NCBI GenBank assembly: GCA_022486585.1
Contig: JAKVKI010000019.1
Coordinates: 1 to 34,613, forward strand
DNA from: Megasphaera sp.
GTDB lineage: Bacteria; Bacillota; Negativicutes; Veillonellales; Megasphaeraceae
DNA: 34,613 nt
Reading direction: 5' to 3'
Below the pieces are notes generated by a model. It did not search any database, was not told where the DNA came from, and saw only the letters and a list, made by a program, of their open reading frames with translations. The position numbers were made by a program, and so were the translations under genes. Shown in pieces: positions 23,465 to 32,954 of the stretch (position 1 is its first letter; every line of letters starts with the position of its first letter).

Positions 23465-26400
23465 CTATCTATCTGTATCGTAATCCTGGAGCGCTGCTAC
23501 GGTGTGATAGCCATCACCTCTGCCTTTATTGGCAAAGACACGCAGTACTTCTCTGGCTGTATCCAGCGAAGTCAGGCATGGTACAGCTAATTCAACAGCC
23601 ATACGGCGCAGATTGAAGCCATCCCGTTCAGGATGTTTGCCATAAGTCAGCGTGTTGAGGACCAGGTCGATCTTGCCATTTCGAATCAAAGTGGCAATAT
23701 TCTGGCCGCCTTCATGGATCTTGCGGACAACTTCAACATCCATGCCGTGTTCATTGAAATACTTTCCTGTTCCTTCAGTCGTAATGATATGATATCCTAA
23801 TTCTTTAAAGCCATTGGCCAGTTGCAAGGCTTCGGCTTTATCACGGTCAGCAACAGTGACCAAGATGGTTCCCCCTGCGGGGATTCTCATTTTTGCACCG
23901 TTAACTGCTTTGTACAACGCTTCTGAATACGTATGTCCAATACCCATGACTTCGCCTGTCGATTTCATTTCCGGCCCTAAGGCGATTTCTGCCAGGCCGA
24001 TCTTGCTGAAGGAGAATACAGGAGCCTTTGCTGCTACGTGGTCTTTAGCCGGCATAAGTCCGCTATGGTATCCCATTTCTTTCAAGGTTTCACCAAGAGC
24101 GATACGGGTCGCTATTTCAATAATAGGCACATGCGTAACTTTGCTCAGGAACGGCACTGTACGACTGGATCGCGGATTTACTTCAATGATATACAGTTTG
24201 CCCTTCGAGACGACAAATTGGATATTGACAGCCCCTTTGACCTGTAATTCCAAGGAAATGCGTGTCGTATAGTCTACGATCTGCCCGATCATTTCCTGAT
24301 CCAAATGCTGTGGCGGATAGACGGCAATAGAGTCACCAGAATGGACGCCAGCCCGTTCTACCTGTTCCATAATACCTGGGATGAAGACATCCGTGCCATC
24401 GGCAACGGCATCGACTTCCACTTCACGGCCAACCATGTATTCATCAATGAGTATCGGATGATCTGGTGAAGCAATAACAGCTTCACGCAAGTACCGTTCC
24501 AATTCCTTTTCATTGTATACGATTTCCATAGCACGGCCGCCGAGAACGTAAGACGGACGAACGATAAGCGGGAAAATCAATTCTTTAGAAACCTTCATCG
24601 CTTCTTTATCGCTAGTTGCAATACGGCCATCCGGACGTGGAATGTTCAATTTCGCCAAGACTTCATCGAATCGTTCGCGATCTTCTGCACGATCCATCCC
24701 ATCGACAGAAGTGCCCAGTACCGTAACGCCCCGCTTAGCCAACGGTGCTGCCAGGTTAATCGCTGTCTGGCCGCCAAACTGGCAGATAACACCAACTGGT
24801 TCTTCTTTATGGACGACATTCATCACATCTTCTACGGTCAATGGTTCAAAATACAAGCTGTCTGATGTATCAAAGTCCGTAGAAACGGTTTCCGGATTGT
24901 TATTGATAATAATGCTGTTCATGCCGGCGTTGCGCAATGCCCAAGCCGAATGAACGGAACAGTAATCGAATTCGATGCCCTGGCCGATGCGGATAGGACC
25001 GGAACCAAGAACAATAACGCTCTTATTTCCAAGCGGCTTCACTTCATCTTCTTCTGCATAGCATGAATAATAGTACGGCGTAGCCGCTTCAAATTCAGCA
25101 GCACACGTATCAACCATCTTAAAGGTCGGCATAATGTGGTGCTGTTCGCGGAAATCACGAACCTGGTCTTCTGTCTTATTAGTCAGTTCAGCAATGATAG
25201 CATCAGGGACACTATACCGTTTGGCATGACGGACATTATCAACAGTCAGGTTATTACGGCGCAATTCATCTTCCAAATCGACGATCTTCTTGAGCTTGCT
25301 CAGGAACCACATGTCGTATCCCGTGATGTAATGTATCTTTTCTTCACTAATACCAAGACGCAAGGCCTGTGTGACGACAAAGATCCGTTCATCATCTTGC
25401 TTCTGCAGGAGTTCTACTATATCAATAAGGGATTTGCTCTGAAGCTTTTTCATGGACAAGTAGTTGACACCAATTTCCAGAGACCGTACTGCTTTAAGGA
25501 GAGCCCCTTCAAAGGTGCGGTCCAAGGACATGACTTCGCCTGTAGCTTTCATCTGTGTCCCTAACGTGCGGTCTGCAAGGGCGAACTTTTCAAAGGGCCA
25601 GCGCGGGAATTTGATAACACAATAATCCAGTGTCGGTTCAAAGCAGGCTGTCGTCTTACCGGTTACAGCGTTGGTGATCTGATCCAGCGTCAGCCCTGTC
25701 GCGACTTTGGCAGCGACCTTGGCAATCGGATAGCCTGTTGCTTTAGACGCCAGTGCCGACGAACGGCTGACACGGGGATTGACTTCAATGACATAGTATT
25801 GATTCGAATCAGGATCCAGCGCATATTGAACATTGCAGCCCCCTTCGATTTTAAGGCGGCGAATAATAGCCAGGGAGGATGTACGCAGCATTTGATACTG
25901 CAAGTCATTCAAGGTCTGGCTAGGTGCAACGACAATCGAGTCCCCTGTATGAATGCCGACAGGGTCGATATTTTCCATATTGCAGACAATGATGCAGTTA
26001 TCTGCTTTGTCGCGCATGACTTCATATTCGATTTCCTTCCAGCCGGCAACAGACCGTTCTACAAGGATTTGGTTAATTGGGCTGAGCTTGATGCCGCGAG
26101 TGGCAATCATGAACAGTTCGTCTTCATCTTTGGCAATGCCGCCGCCTGTACCACCTAAGGTGTACGCCGGGCGAACAATGATCGGATAACCGATTTTATC
26201 AGCAAATTCGATAGCTGACTGAACATCTTCAAAAATATCGCTTTCTGGTACAGGCTGCTGGATATCATTCATCGCCTTTTTGAAAAGTTCCCGGTCTTCA
26301 GCTTCTTCGATAGACGACAAATGCGTTCCCAAAAGACGGACATTGTATTTTTCAAGGACGCCGGCTTTAGCCAGTTCGACAGCCATATTCAGACCGACCT

Positions 26401-26671
26401 GACCACCTAACGTAGCTAAAAGACCATCTGGCCGTTCTTTGGCAATGACTTCCGTCACATAATCTACAGAAATCGGTTCGACATATACCCGGTCAGCAAT
26501 ATCTTCATCGGTCATGATTGTTGCCGGATTACTGTTAATAAGGACGACTTCCAGACCTTCTTCTTTCAATGCCCGGCAAGCCTGGGTACCGGCATAGTCA
26601 AATTCTGCGGCCTGGCCGATGATAATAGGGCCGGAACCGATAACGAGTACTTTCTTTAAACCTTCTACCAT
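23465..26671 (-). CDS. carB: Carbamoyl-phosphate synthase large subunit (CarB)
   Basis: This 1068-residue subunit uses ATP twice, bicarbonate and glutamine-derived ammonia to make carbamoyl phosphate for pyrimidines and arginine. The two homologous ATP-grasp halves are clear: [21 protein letters not shown] near residue 8 and [19 protein letters not shown] in the second half, with the metal-binding [14 protein letters not shown] and [14 protein letters not shown]. The C-terminal allosteric domain (last 130 residues) has GTGKYF and the end-region LVLNTL. It starts one base after the carA stop. Its place in a PyrR-controlled operon suggests pyrimidine control; the arginine pathway must share it or have another copy. 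Confidence 0.97.
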   Translation of the reverse strand: MVEGLKKVLVIGSGPIIIGQAAEFDYAGTQACRALKEEGLEVVLINSNPATIMTDEDIADRVYVEPISVDYVTEVIAKERPDGLLATLGGQVGLNMAVELAKAGVLEKYNVRLLGTHLSSIEEAEDRELFKKAMNDIQQPVPESDIFEDVQSAIEFADKIGYPIIVRPAYTLGGTGGGIAKDEDELFMIATRGIKLSPINQILVERSVAGWKEIEYEVMRDKADNCIIVCNMENIDPVGIHTGDSIVVAPSQTLNDLQYQMLRTSSLAIIRRLKIEGGCNVQYALDPDSNQYYVIEVNPRVSRSSALASKATGYPIAKVAAKVATGLTLDQITNAVTGKTTACFEPTLDYCVIKFPRWPFEKFALADRTLGTQMKATGEVMSLDRTFEGALLKAVRSLEIGVNYLSMKKLQSKSLIDIVELLQKQDDERIFVVTQALRLGISEEKIHYITGYDMWFLSKLKKIVDLEDELRRNNLTVDNVRHAKRYSVPDAIIAELTNKTEDQVRDFREQHHIMPTFKMVDTCAAEFEAATPYYYSCYAEEDEVKPLGNKSVIVLGSGPIRIGQGIEFDYCSVHSAWALRNAGMNSIIINNNPETVSTDFDTSDSLYFEPLTVEDVMNVVHKEEPVGVICQFGGQTAINLAAPLAKRGVTVLGTSVDGMDRAEDRERFDEVLAKLNIPRPDGRIATSDKEAMKVSKELIFPLIVRPSYVLGGRAMEIVYNEKELERYLREAVIASPDHPILIDEYMVGREVEVDAVADGTDVFIPGIMEQVERAGVHSGDSIAVYPPQHLDQEMIGQIVDYTTRISLELQVKGAVNIQFVVSKGKLYIIEVNPRSSRTVPFLSKVTHVPIIEIATRIALGETLKEMGYHSGLMPAKDHVAAKAPVFSFSKIGLAEIALGPEMKSTGEVMGIGHTYSEALYKAVNGAKMRIPAGGTILVTVADRDKAEALQLANGFKELGYHIITTEGTGKYFNEHGMDVEVVRKIHEGGQNIATLIRNGKIDLVLNTLTYGKHPERDGFNLRRMAVELAVPCLTSLDTAREVLRVFANKGRGDGYHTVAALQDYDTDR

Positions 26672-26672
26672 G

Positions 26673-27731
26673 TTAGTTTTCCTCCATCATTTTGATAAAT
26701 TGTTCAAATAAATACAAATTATCAGTCGGTCCCGGTGATGCTTCAGGGTGATACTGCACACACATCAATTGTTTATCTGGATATTCAAAACCTTCCAGCG
26801 TATTATCATGAAGATTACGATGCGTCACGATGACACCGGCAGGCAGTGATTCTTCGTCAATAACATAGCCATGGTTCTGTGAGGTAATATAGACCCGGCC
26901 CGTACGGACATCTTTGACCGGATGGTTAGCACCGCGATGACCAAAGGTCAGTTTACGGCTCTTGCCGCCTAGGGCCAGACCTAGCATCTGGAGACCCAGG
27001 CAGATACCGAATATGGGCTTTTTGCCAATAAGTTTCTTTACTTCGTCTACAATGTACGGCACATCCTTCGGATCGCCAGGACCATTGCTAAGGAATATAC
27101 CATCAGGATTAATAGCCAGGACATCTTCGGCTTTAGTTTCAGCCGGGAAGATAGTCAACCGGCAGTCGTTTTTGACAAGGTCACGGAGGATATTATTCTT
27201 AGCACCGTAATCCATGACAGCAACATGATATTTACCGCTGCCCATATGTTTGATTTCCCGTGTCGTCACTTGGCGGACGAGCTGCGTTTCCAGCGGCGTA
27301 TCGAATAATTCACGAATTGCGCTTTCTTCCATCGTTTCCGGTACGATGACACCTTTCATAACGCCATGGCTGCGGATTGCCCGGGTAATCGCTCGCGTAT
27401 CGACACCGTAGAGGCAGGGAATATGATGAGTCATAATAAAGGTCGACAAGGTACCTTCGTTTTGCCAGTTGCTCGGTTCTTCACAAAGTTCACTGACAAT
27501 GAAACCTGCCGCGTAGGGACGGTCAGCCTGTTCGATTTCATGGAACAAGCCATAGTTGCCAATGAGCGGGTAGGTCATGGTAATGATCTGACCAGCATAT
27601 GACGGATCCGTAAAGGTTTCCTGATATCCCGTCATTCCTGTATTAAATACGACTTCACCCACAGCTGCTTCGCCCATGAGCATGGTACCATAAAACTTCT
27701 GTCCATTCTCTAATATGAGAATTCCCTTCAT
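26673..27731 (-). CDS. carA: Carbamoyl-phosphate synthase small subunit (CarA)
   Basis: This 352-residue glutamine amidotransferase subunit supplies ammonia to CarB. The N-terminal half has the CarA-specific [23 protein letters not shown], and the C-terminal half is a class-I amidotransferase with nucleophile Cys244 in [11 protein letters not shown], the HRGANHPV segment and the catalytic His/Glu in [10 protein letters not shown]. The ATG overlaps the pyrC stop codon (ATGA), a sign of translational coupling. It forms pyrB-pyrC-carA-carB. Confidence 0.97.
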   Translation of the reverse strand: MKGILILENGQKFYGTMLMGEAAVGEVVFNTGMTGYQETFTDPSYAGQIITMTYPLIGNYGLFHEIEQADRPYAAGFIVSELCEEPSNWQNEGTLSTFIMTHHIPCLYGVDTRAITRAIRSHGVMKGVIVPETMEESAIRELFDTPLETQLVRQVTTREIKHMGSGKYHVAVMDYGAKNNILRDLVKNDCRLTIFPAETKAEDVLAINPDGIFLSNGPGDPKDVPYIVDEVKKLIGKKPIFGICLGLQMLGLALGGKSRKLTFGHRGANHPVKDVRTGRVYITSQNHGYVIDEESLPAGVIVTHRNLHDNTLEGFEYPDKQLMCVQYHPEASPGPTDNLYLFEQFIKMMEEN

Positions 27732-29017
27732 CGTAAAACCTCCCCATCTTTCATCACAACGATGCCATCTACGATCGTAGCGGCCGCTTTCCCTTTGAAT
27801 ATCATATCATCAAACGGTGTTGATTTTCCCTTGGAATAGAACGTCGTTGAATCGACAGCCCATTCTTTATCCAAATCTATGATCGTCAAATCGGCTTCCC
27901 GGCCCGGTGCCAAAACACCGGCATCAATGCCAAGGATCTTAGCTGGTGCCGCTGTATAGGCCCGGATAAGCGTCGTCAAATCGACCATGCCTGTATGATA
28001 TAAATAAGTAAGGACGGCACCAACACTCGTTTCCAGGCCAACAAAACCGCTGGGAGCCAAGTTGAATTCTTCATCTTTTTCTTCCCATTCGTGCGGTGCA
28101 TGATCTGTAACGATAGCATCAATAGTGCCATCGATGAGTCCGTCAACAACGGCCTGGCGGTGATCATCAGAACGAAGCGGCGGATTGACTTTGAAGCGCG
28201 CATCGTATTCCCGCAAAGCTTCGTCTGTCAAGATCATATGCTGTGGTGTCGCTTCTGCCGTTACGTGAAGGCCTTTAGCTTTAGCCCTGCGCACCATATC
28301 GACAGCATTTTTTGTACTGATATGAGCAATATGGACAGGCGTGTTCGTCGCTTCAGCCAATAAAATATCCCGCGCCACAGCAATGTCTTCTGCCACAGCC
28401 GGCCGGCCTTTGAGTCCTAATTCATTGGAAACAGTGCCTTCGTGCATTGTACCACCGGCAACAAGTGATTGTTCTTCGCAATGGTCAATGATCACTTTAT
28501 GGAACATGCTGGCATATTCCATCGCCTTACGCATGAAATCACAGTCTTCTACATAACGACCATCATCTGAGAAGGCAACGACGCCAGCATTAGCCATAGC
28601 ACCCATAGCAGCCAATTCTTGCCCTTTAAGTTCTTTAGAAATAGCCCCGACGATGTCTACTTTGACAACGCCTTCATGTTCTGCCTTATATTTCATGCCT
28701 TCAACAATAATTGCCTTATCAATGACAGGCTTCGTATTAGGCATTGTAGCTACGCGGCAAATTCCGCCGGCAGCCGCTGCCCGTGTTCCCGTTCCGATTG
28801 TTTCTTTAGCGGACTGGCCAGGCTGACGGAGATGGACATGCATATCAATGAAGCCTGGTGCTACAACCAGGCCGGCTGCGTTGAAAACTTCTGCACCTGG
28901 TGCGTTCAAGTTGGTACCCATTTCTTTTATTTTACCGTTTTCAATAAGAATATCACAAATTTCATCTTGTTGAACTGCCGGATTGATTACCCTGCCGCCT
29001 TTAACGAGTAGTGTCAA
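27728..29017 (-). CDS. pyrC: Dihydroorotase (PyrC, type I)
   Basis: This 429-residue amidohydrolase interconverts carbamoyl aspartate and dihydroorotate. The zinc site is seen in PGFIDMHVHLRQPG, HCEEQ, HIAHIST and DAIVTDHAPHE. I chose the TTG at 29017 as start: GGAGG lies eight bases upstream and the protein then begins MTLLVKGGRVINP, as in relatives. The other in-frame TTG, at 29023, is only two bases from that site. The gene overlaps the end of pyrB by 17 bp and shares ATGA with carA, so it is tightly coupled. Confidence 0.96.
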   Translation of the reverse strand: MTLLVKGGRVINPAVQQDEICDILIENGKIKEMGTNLNAPGAEVFNAAGLVVAPGFIDMHVHLRQPGQSAKETIGTGTRAAAAGGICRVATMPNTKPVIDKAIIVEGMKYKAEHEGVVKVDIVGAISKELKGQELAAMGAMANAGVVAFSDDGRYVEDCDFMRKAMEYASMFHKVIIDHCEEQSLVAGGTMHEGTVSNELGLKGRPAVAEDIAVARDILLAEATNTPVHIAHISTKNAVDMVRRAKAKGLHVTAEATPQHMILTDEALREYDARFKVNPPLRSDDHRQAVVDGLIDGTIDAIVTDHAPHEWEEKDEEFNLAPSGFVGLETSVGAVLTYLYHTGMVDLTTLIRAYTAAPAKILGIDAGVLAPGREADLTIIDLDKEWAVDSTTFYSKGKSTPFDDMIFKGKAAATIVDGIVVMKDGEVLR

Positions 29018-29945
29018 CGTCAACGCCTCCTATAATAGTTAAATATAATACAGCCATGCGGACGGAAACACCGTTTTTGACCTGTTCCTGAATGGAAGAA
29101 TGATCACCATAGCAGACATCTGTATCGATTTCGATGCCCCGGTTCATCGGGCCGGGATGCAAGACGAGGACATCGTCCTTCGCTTTCTGAAGGCGCTTCG
29201 CATTGAGACCAAATAATGAATTGTATTCACCAGCACTGGGGAAGAATCCGATGCCCTGACGTTCGCGCTGAATGCGCAGGACATTGATGACATCAGCATC
29301 TTTAATAGCTTCGTCCAAATCGTAATGAACGGTAACGCCCATAGCTTCTATTTCCGGCTGAAGAAGTGTCCGCGGACCGACGATGTGTACATCAGCCCCC
29401 ATGGTTTTAAGTCCGTAAATATTCGAACGGGCTACGCGGCCGTGATCGATATCACCGACAATAACGACTTTCAAGCCATCAATATGACCTTTCACATCCT
29501 GGATCGTGAACAAATCCAATAAAGCCTGTGTCGGATGTTCATGCGCTCCGTCACCAGCATTAATGATAAGCGGCGATACACACTGATGGGCCAACAACGA
29601 CGAGCCTTCTTGTTTATGCCGCATGACAATAGCATCTACACCCATAGCCATGACCGTCAGGAGGGTATCACGGAAACTTTCGCCTTTCTGGATGGAACTG
29701 CCCCGTGGTGAGAAGTTAATCACATCTGCACCGAGGTATTTCGCTGCCATTTCAAAGGAACCACGCGTACGTGTACTCGGTTCCCAGAATATATTGCATA
29801 CGGACTTCCCTTTCAGGAGAGACAGCTTTTTGTCACCGCTATTGATGACTTCCTTCATCTTACGTGCCACACGCAGGATCAGTTCGATTTCTTCCTTAGG
29901 TACTCCTTGGAGTCCTAACAGGCTTTTGCCCTGTAAACTAACCAT
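29001..29945 (-). CDS. pyrB: Aspartate carbamoyltransferase catalytic subunit (PyrB)
   Basis: This 314-residue enzyme joins carbamoyl phosphate and aspartate, the first committed step of pyrimidine synthesis. It has the carbamoyl-phosphate motif EPSTRTRGSFE, NAGDGAHEHPTQALLDLFTI, and HPGPMNRGIEID, and it has no fused regulatory domain. No PyrI subunit is adjacent, so it is likely controlled through RNA attenuation rather than allostery. It is first in the operon, 15 bp after the attenuator T run, with an AAGGAGGA ribosome site. Confidence 0.97.
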   Translation of the reverse strand: MVSLQGKSLLGLQGVPKEEIELILRVARKMKEVINSGDKKLSLLKGKSVCNIFWEPSTRTRGSFEMAAKYLGADVINFSPRGSSIQKGESFRDTLLTVMAMGVDAIVMRHKQEGSSLLAHQCVSPLIINAGDGAHEHPTQALLDLFTIQDVKGHIDGLKVVIVGDIDHGRVARSNIYGLKTMGADVHIVGPRTLLQPEIEAMGVTVHYDLDEAIKDADVINVLRIQRERQGIGFFPSAGEYNSLFGLNAKRLQKAKDDVLVLHPGPMNRGIEIDTDVCYGDHSSIQEQVKNGVSVRMAVLYLTIIGGVDVDTTR

Positions 29946-29959
29946 TGAATCCTCCTTGT

Positions 29960-29990
29960 AAAAAAAGACCTCCGCCTAAAGGCAAAGGTC
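29960..29990 (-). terminator. PyrR-controlled attenuator terminator before pyrB
   Basis: The minus-strand hairpin GACCTTTGCC-TTTA-GGCGGAGGTC is followed by seven T, 15 bases before the pyrB start. It is the terminator of the leader whose PyrR loops lie upstream. Confidence 0.92.
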
Positions 29991-30023
29991 ATATATTAAG
30001 CATGGCAAAATATGTCCCTTCTT

Positions 30024-30085
30024 AGCCTCTCTGGACTACATTAAAGGTACAACAAATGATACGGAATAGCACAGCCTCTCGGACT
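30024..30085 (-). promoter_or_regulatory. Pyrimidine operon leader with two PyrR-binding loops
   Basis: The minus-strand leader RNA contains AGTCCAGAGAGGCT (30024-30037) and, 35 bp earlier, AGTCCGAGAGGCT (30073-30085). Both match the PyrR-recognised anti-antiterminator loop (AGUCCNGAGAGGCU), the second with one base fewer. The upstream loop sits in a hairpin closed by GAATA/TATTC. UMP-bound PyrR would stabilise these loops and allow the terminator at 29960-29990 to form. Only one terminator is seen for the two loops. No pyrR gene lies in the window. Confidence 0.88.
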
Positions 30086-30104
30086 GCCGTCATATTCTCT
30101 ATAT

Positions 30105-30133
30105 ATTTTATATATATGGGTACATAAAGTCAA
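30105..30133 (-). promoter_or_regulatory. Promoter of the pyrBC-carAB operon
   Basis: Minus-strand TTGACT (30128-30133) and TAAAAT (30105-30110) are 17 bp apart, starting transcription near 30098, just before the first PyrR loop. It begins only 24 bp past the stop of the 99-residue gene. Confidence 0.75.
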
Positions 30134-30156
30134 GAATTTTTTATAAAAAGCGCAGT

Positions 30157-30456
30157 TTAACTACAATGTTTCGGTTCTGGTGACAAGCCAGCCAGATCTA
30201 TGTCATCCTTATCGATATCGTTATCCAGATCCTCTTCGATAGCTTCTAAGGTCTCTGCTCTGATATCCTTCAAATCTTTGGCCGATACGACGGGAACTGC
30301 TATTTCATTCAATTCACTGATACACGCTTCGGCTACAGCCAAATGCTGTTCCATATCTTCATGGCAGCCATTGCGACGGGCTTCGAAATAATCATGCATA
30401 GCCGCGACCAGCGTATCCCTGTCTATTTCTGCCAAATAATGTTCAAACTTATCCAT
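30157..30456 (-). CDS. Acidic hypothetical protein, 99 residues
   Basis: I do not recognise this protein. It is soluble and highly acidic, especially the last third (EDLDNDIDKDDIDLAG), with an N-terminal helical stretch DKFEHYLAEIDRDTLVAAMHDYFEARRNG and only a few cysteines (such as CHEDM and CSS near the end of the helix and C-terminus). It starts 8 bp after the stalk-domain protein gene and lies just upstream of the pyr promoter, so it is last in a transporter-stalk-acidic protein unit. No terminator is obvious after it. Function unknown. Confidence 0.6.
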   Translation of the reverse strand: MDKFEHYLAEIDRDTLVAAMHDYFEARRNGCHEDMEQHLAVAEACISELNEIAVPVVSAKDLKDIRAETLEAIEEDLDNDIDKDDIDLAGLSPEPKHCS

Positions 30457-30464
30457 ACATCCTC

Positions 30465-30977
30465 CTACTGTGAAGAATCCACTTTTGATGTAACAGATAC
30501 ATCATTATCATGAATAACAACATCATTAAAAAAAGCTTCAAATACCTGAACCGGCACATACAGACGATCGTGTCTGATAATCGGGCCTGCGCCGTATTGA
30601 TAGGTCCTATCCGGCGGACTGACCTTGACAGTACGAATGCAATGATACCAATCTGATCCAGGATATATGTACATAAAGGCAGTGTTCGTATCCACACGGG
30701 CCATCCGTTCTTGTGGGTCCCATGTTACGGTGTACCCAAGTTGTTCGGCTGTGCCCCGTAATGGTACCATAATGACGCCATTACATCGGTATGCCGCTAC
30801 GGCAAGCTGTGTTGTATCTAAAACACTCCTATTTATCATAATATGATAAGATGGCAGCGCCGTCAATGCCTGAATGGAAATAATATGATGTAATATTTCA
30901 GCAGAGGTGGCAAAAACCGTACTATTGATGAAAAATAACAACGAAAAAAAGAACAGTGTCCACTTTTTTCTTAGCAT
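30465..30977 (-). CDS. Exported stalk-domain protein (copper amine oxidase N-terminal-like domain)
   Basis: This 170-residue protein has a signal peptide (MLRKKWTLFFFSLLFFINSTVFA) and a single domain like the copper amine oxidase N-terminal domain common in Firmicute cell-surface proteins: VIMVPLRGTAEQLGYTVTWDPQERMARVD followed by a Leu-Tyr-Val-Pro-type second half, HDRLYVPVQVFEAF. Such domains are thought to be structural or stalk-like; no copper or catalytic site is present. It starts one base after the EamA stop, with AGGAGG overlapping it, and is followed 8 bp later by the 99-residue gene. Partner and ligand unknown. Confidence 0.72.
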   Translation of the reverse strand: MLRKKWTLFFFSLLFFINSTVFATSAEILHHIISIQALTALPSYHIMINRSVLDTTQLAVAAYRCNGVIMVPLRGTAEQLGYTVTWDPQERMARVDTNTAFMYIYPGSDWYHCIRTVKVSPPDRTYQYGAGPIIRHDRLYVPVQVFEAFFNDVVIHDNDVSVTSKVDSSQ

Positions 30978-30978
30978 G

Positions 30979-31878
30979 TTATCCTCCTACACGGAATTTT
31001 GCCATGACCAGGAACACCGTCATGAGGATACAAACGAAACCAATCAGTTCCGGCACTTCAAAGACCGTACCGAGCCATAAGGCAGAAAAGGTCGCCGATG
31101 ACACCGGTTCCAACGTACCGAACAGTGTCGCTTTAATGGGACCGATATCGCCGACACCACGAAGGAATAAAATATATGTCAAATCCGTACCAATAAGGAC
31201 AAGTGCTGCCAGCAAAATGATACCGAACATATCCAAATCAGGTGTGACCGTCCACGGCCGGATACATGCCGTAAGACAAAGACCGCCCATAAACATGCCC
31301 ACAGCATTGACTGGTATACTGCCCCACTTCCACACCAGGCTCTGGGACATGTACGAATAAAAGACGACGCCTACAGCCGCCAACAGGCCCCAAAACAATC
31401 CCAATGGCGATAATACCATAGAGGATATGTCACCATTGGTCGCCAGCAGGAATACCCCCACAAAAGCCAGCACAATGGATATCGCCTCTTGACAGGAGGG
31501 CAGCCGCCGGCTGCCGATGCAGGATACACCAGCCATCATGACCACGCTTAACGAACAGAGAATCGCCGCGGTCCCTGAATTGGAATAGGAAATACAAATA
31601 TAAAACGCGAGCTGGCTCATGAGCAGTCCTGGAATGGCATACCCTAGCAAATGAAGAAAATCGCTCTTGTTTTTCAACATAGAGACCATAGCTACTCGAT
31701 GAGGCCAGGACAGCAATAGTAAAATCAATCCGCCAAAGATCATACGCATATTCGTAATCCAATAGGCATCGACCGTATAATGGGTCAGTAAATATTGTCC
31801 TACAGTCCCGGTGATCCCCCAAATAACCGCGCCTATACCGGAACATAAGTAACCCCGTACCAGATTTTGTTTGGCCAT
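30979..31878 (-). CDS. EamA/DMT-family transporter
   Basis: This 299-residue membrane protein has about ten hydrophobic helices in two similar halves, as in the drug/metabolite transporter superfamily. It begins GYLCSGIGAVIWGITGTVGQYLLTHY, typical of EamA repeat one, and the second half has GLFWGLLAAVGVVFYSY and IGPIKATLFGTLEPVSSATFSALWLG, the classic EamA repeat-two signature. Members export amino acids, nucleosides or other metabolites; the substrate here cannot be read. It has its own extended -10 promoter and ends one base before the stalk-domain gene, with which it is co-transcribed. Confidence 0.92.
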   Translation of the reverse strand: MAKQNLVRGYLCSGIGAVIWGITGTVGQYLLTHYTVDAYWITNMRMIFGGLILLLLSWPHRVAMVSMLKNKSDFLHLLGYAIPGLLMSQLAFYICISYSNSGTAAILCSLSVVMMAGVSCIGSRRLPSCQEAISIVLAFVGVFLLATNGDISSMVLSPLGLFWGLLAAVGVVFYSYMSQSLVWKWGSIPVNAVGMFMGGLCLTACIRPWTVTPDLDMFGIILLAALVLIGTDLTYILFLRGVGDIGPIKATLFGTLEPVSSATFSALWLGTVFEVPELIGFVCILMTVFLVMAKFRVGG

Positions 31879-31901
31879 GATACAACTCCTTTCATCCCGC
31901 T

Positions 31902-31910
31902 ATTGTAACA
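31902..31910 (-). promoter_or_regulatory. Extended -10 promoter element for the EamA unit
   Basis: Minus-strand TGTTACAAT (TGn plus TACAAT) lies about 25 bp before the EamA start. No convincing -35 is seen. Confidence 0.5.
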
Positions 31911-31947
31911 TACTTAAAGGACTTCGCCTACTCTGAAAGAAAGCAAA

Positions 31948-31976
31948 ACCCGCAACAGTGACGAACTGCTGCGGGT
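31948..31976 (-). terminator. Hairpin terminator after the unrecognised membrane-protein gene
   Basis: ACCCGCAACAGT and ACTGCTGCGGGT pair with one mismatch around a five-base loop and are followed on the minus strand by TTTTG. The T run is short, so termination may be partial. Confidence 0.7.
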
Positions 31977-31993
31977 CCTGTTCCCTAACCTGT

Positions 31994-32935
31994 TTAGAAC
32001 TGGAAGAATCCCATTGATTCATCGGCCATAGGAATGACGGGAAATCCCGCCGGTACCGGCTGAAGGATCATAAATACCAAGGCTGTCAAAACGGCAAGTC
32101 CCATCGTGACATAAGAAAATGTTCCTTTCGTACTGTGTGCGCTAAGCCCAAAAAGGCGGACACCAATAGCGGAACCGATCGTAGCAAACAGCGCTCCCAG
32201 CGAAAAATAGTGATATATACAATAGCTCACGACAAGAGCAATGATCATACCGCCATTGATAATGATGGGGTAGCACCGTGATAATACAGACGGGCTCTTG
32301 CTACGCTGCATGGACTGCAGCCAATCCGTACCATCAATACCGGTCAGCCCTGTCGCAAAGAAAGAACCATACAAGAATTTATCCCATATATCTGCCCATT
32401 TATGACGATCGCCGCCAAACCACATCCATGCCGTGTACGCTAAAACAGCAACACCAGCTACGATATAATAATAGTTTGCCGGAATGAACTGAACGACAAC
32501 CACGCCAATAGAGATAATGACACCAGCAATGACAGACAACTGAATAAGCTGTTGCTTTGCCGGTTTCGTTTTCTTATCCATTTCTTTGTAAGACTTGGCA
32601 AAGATTTCCATTAAGAAGCAAAAGATAAAAAAGACGATGCCAAAAAAAGCATTGAGTGCCGCAAAGGCAATAGTAAGCAAAATAGGAATGGCCATGCGCA
32701 CTCCCGGGAAAAACACCATGCTTTTAATATTCATCACATGCAACTGTGTATACGTCGTAAAATACGTAAACACATTGAACATCAACATACCGACAATACA
32801 TTCTACTGGTGTCGCTCCCATGTATAAATACGAAAACAACACACACATACTGATATTGATACCCGTAAAGCGGGCATATACCGTAGCGAAAAAGCCGGCC
32901 ATAAAAAATGGCGTTATTGCCAATAACATTTCCAT
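31994..32935 (-). CDS. Multi-pass membrane protein, unrecognised; TSUP-like internal duplication suspected
   Basis: This 313-residue protein has eight or nine hydrophobic helices. I do not recognise it with confidence. Two halves look related: an N-terminal FFMAGFFATVYARFTGIN and, after a charged middle (KEMDKKTKPAKQQ), a C-terminal YGSFFATGLTGIDGTD. A Gly-rich repeat at the start of each half is the layout of TauE/SafE (TSUP) anion exporters, but the usual GIGGG is weak, so the match is only suggestive. It starts 19 bp after pyrE with an AGGAG site, so it is probably co-transcribed with pyrF-pyrE. A pyrimidine-related or unrelated transport role is possible; no function is claimed. Confidence 0.6.
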   Translation of the reverse strand: MEMLLAITPFFMAGFFATVYARFTGINISMCVLFSYLYMGATPVECIVGMLMFNVFTYFTTYTQLHVMNIKSMVFFPGVRMAIPILLTIAFAALNAFFGIVFFIFCFLMEIFAKSYKEMDKKTKPAKQQLIQLSVIAGVIISIGVVVVQFIPANYYYIVAGVAVLAYTAWMWFGGDRHKWADIWDKFLYGSFFATGLTGIDGTDWLQSMQRSKSPSVLSRCYPIIINGGMIIALVVSYCIYHYFSLGALFATIGSAIGVRLFGLSAHSTKGTFSYVTMGLAVLTALVFMILQPVPAGFPVIPMADESMGFFQF

Positions 32936-32954
32936 AGGTACATCTCCTAAATAG

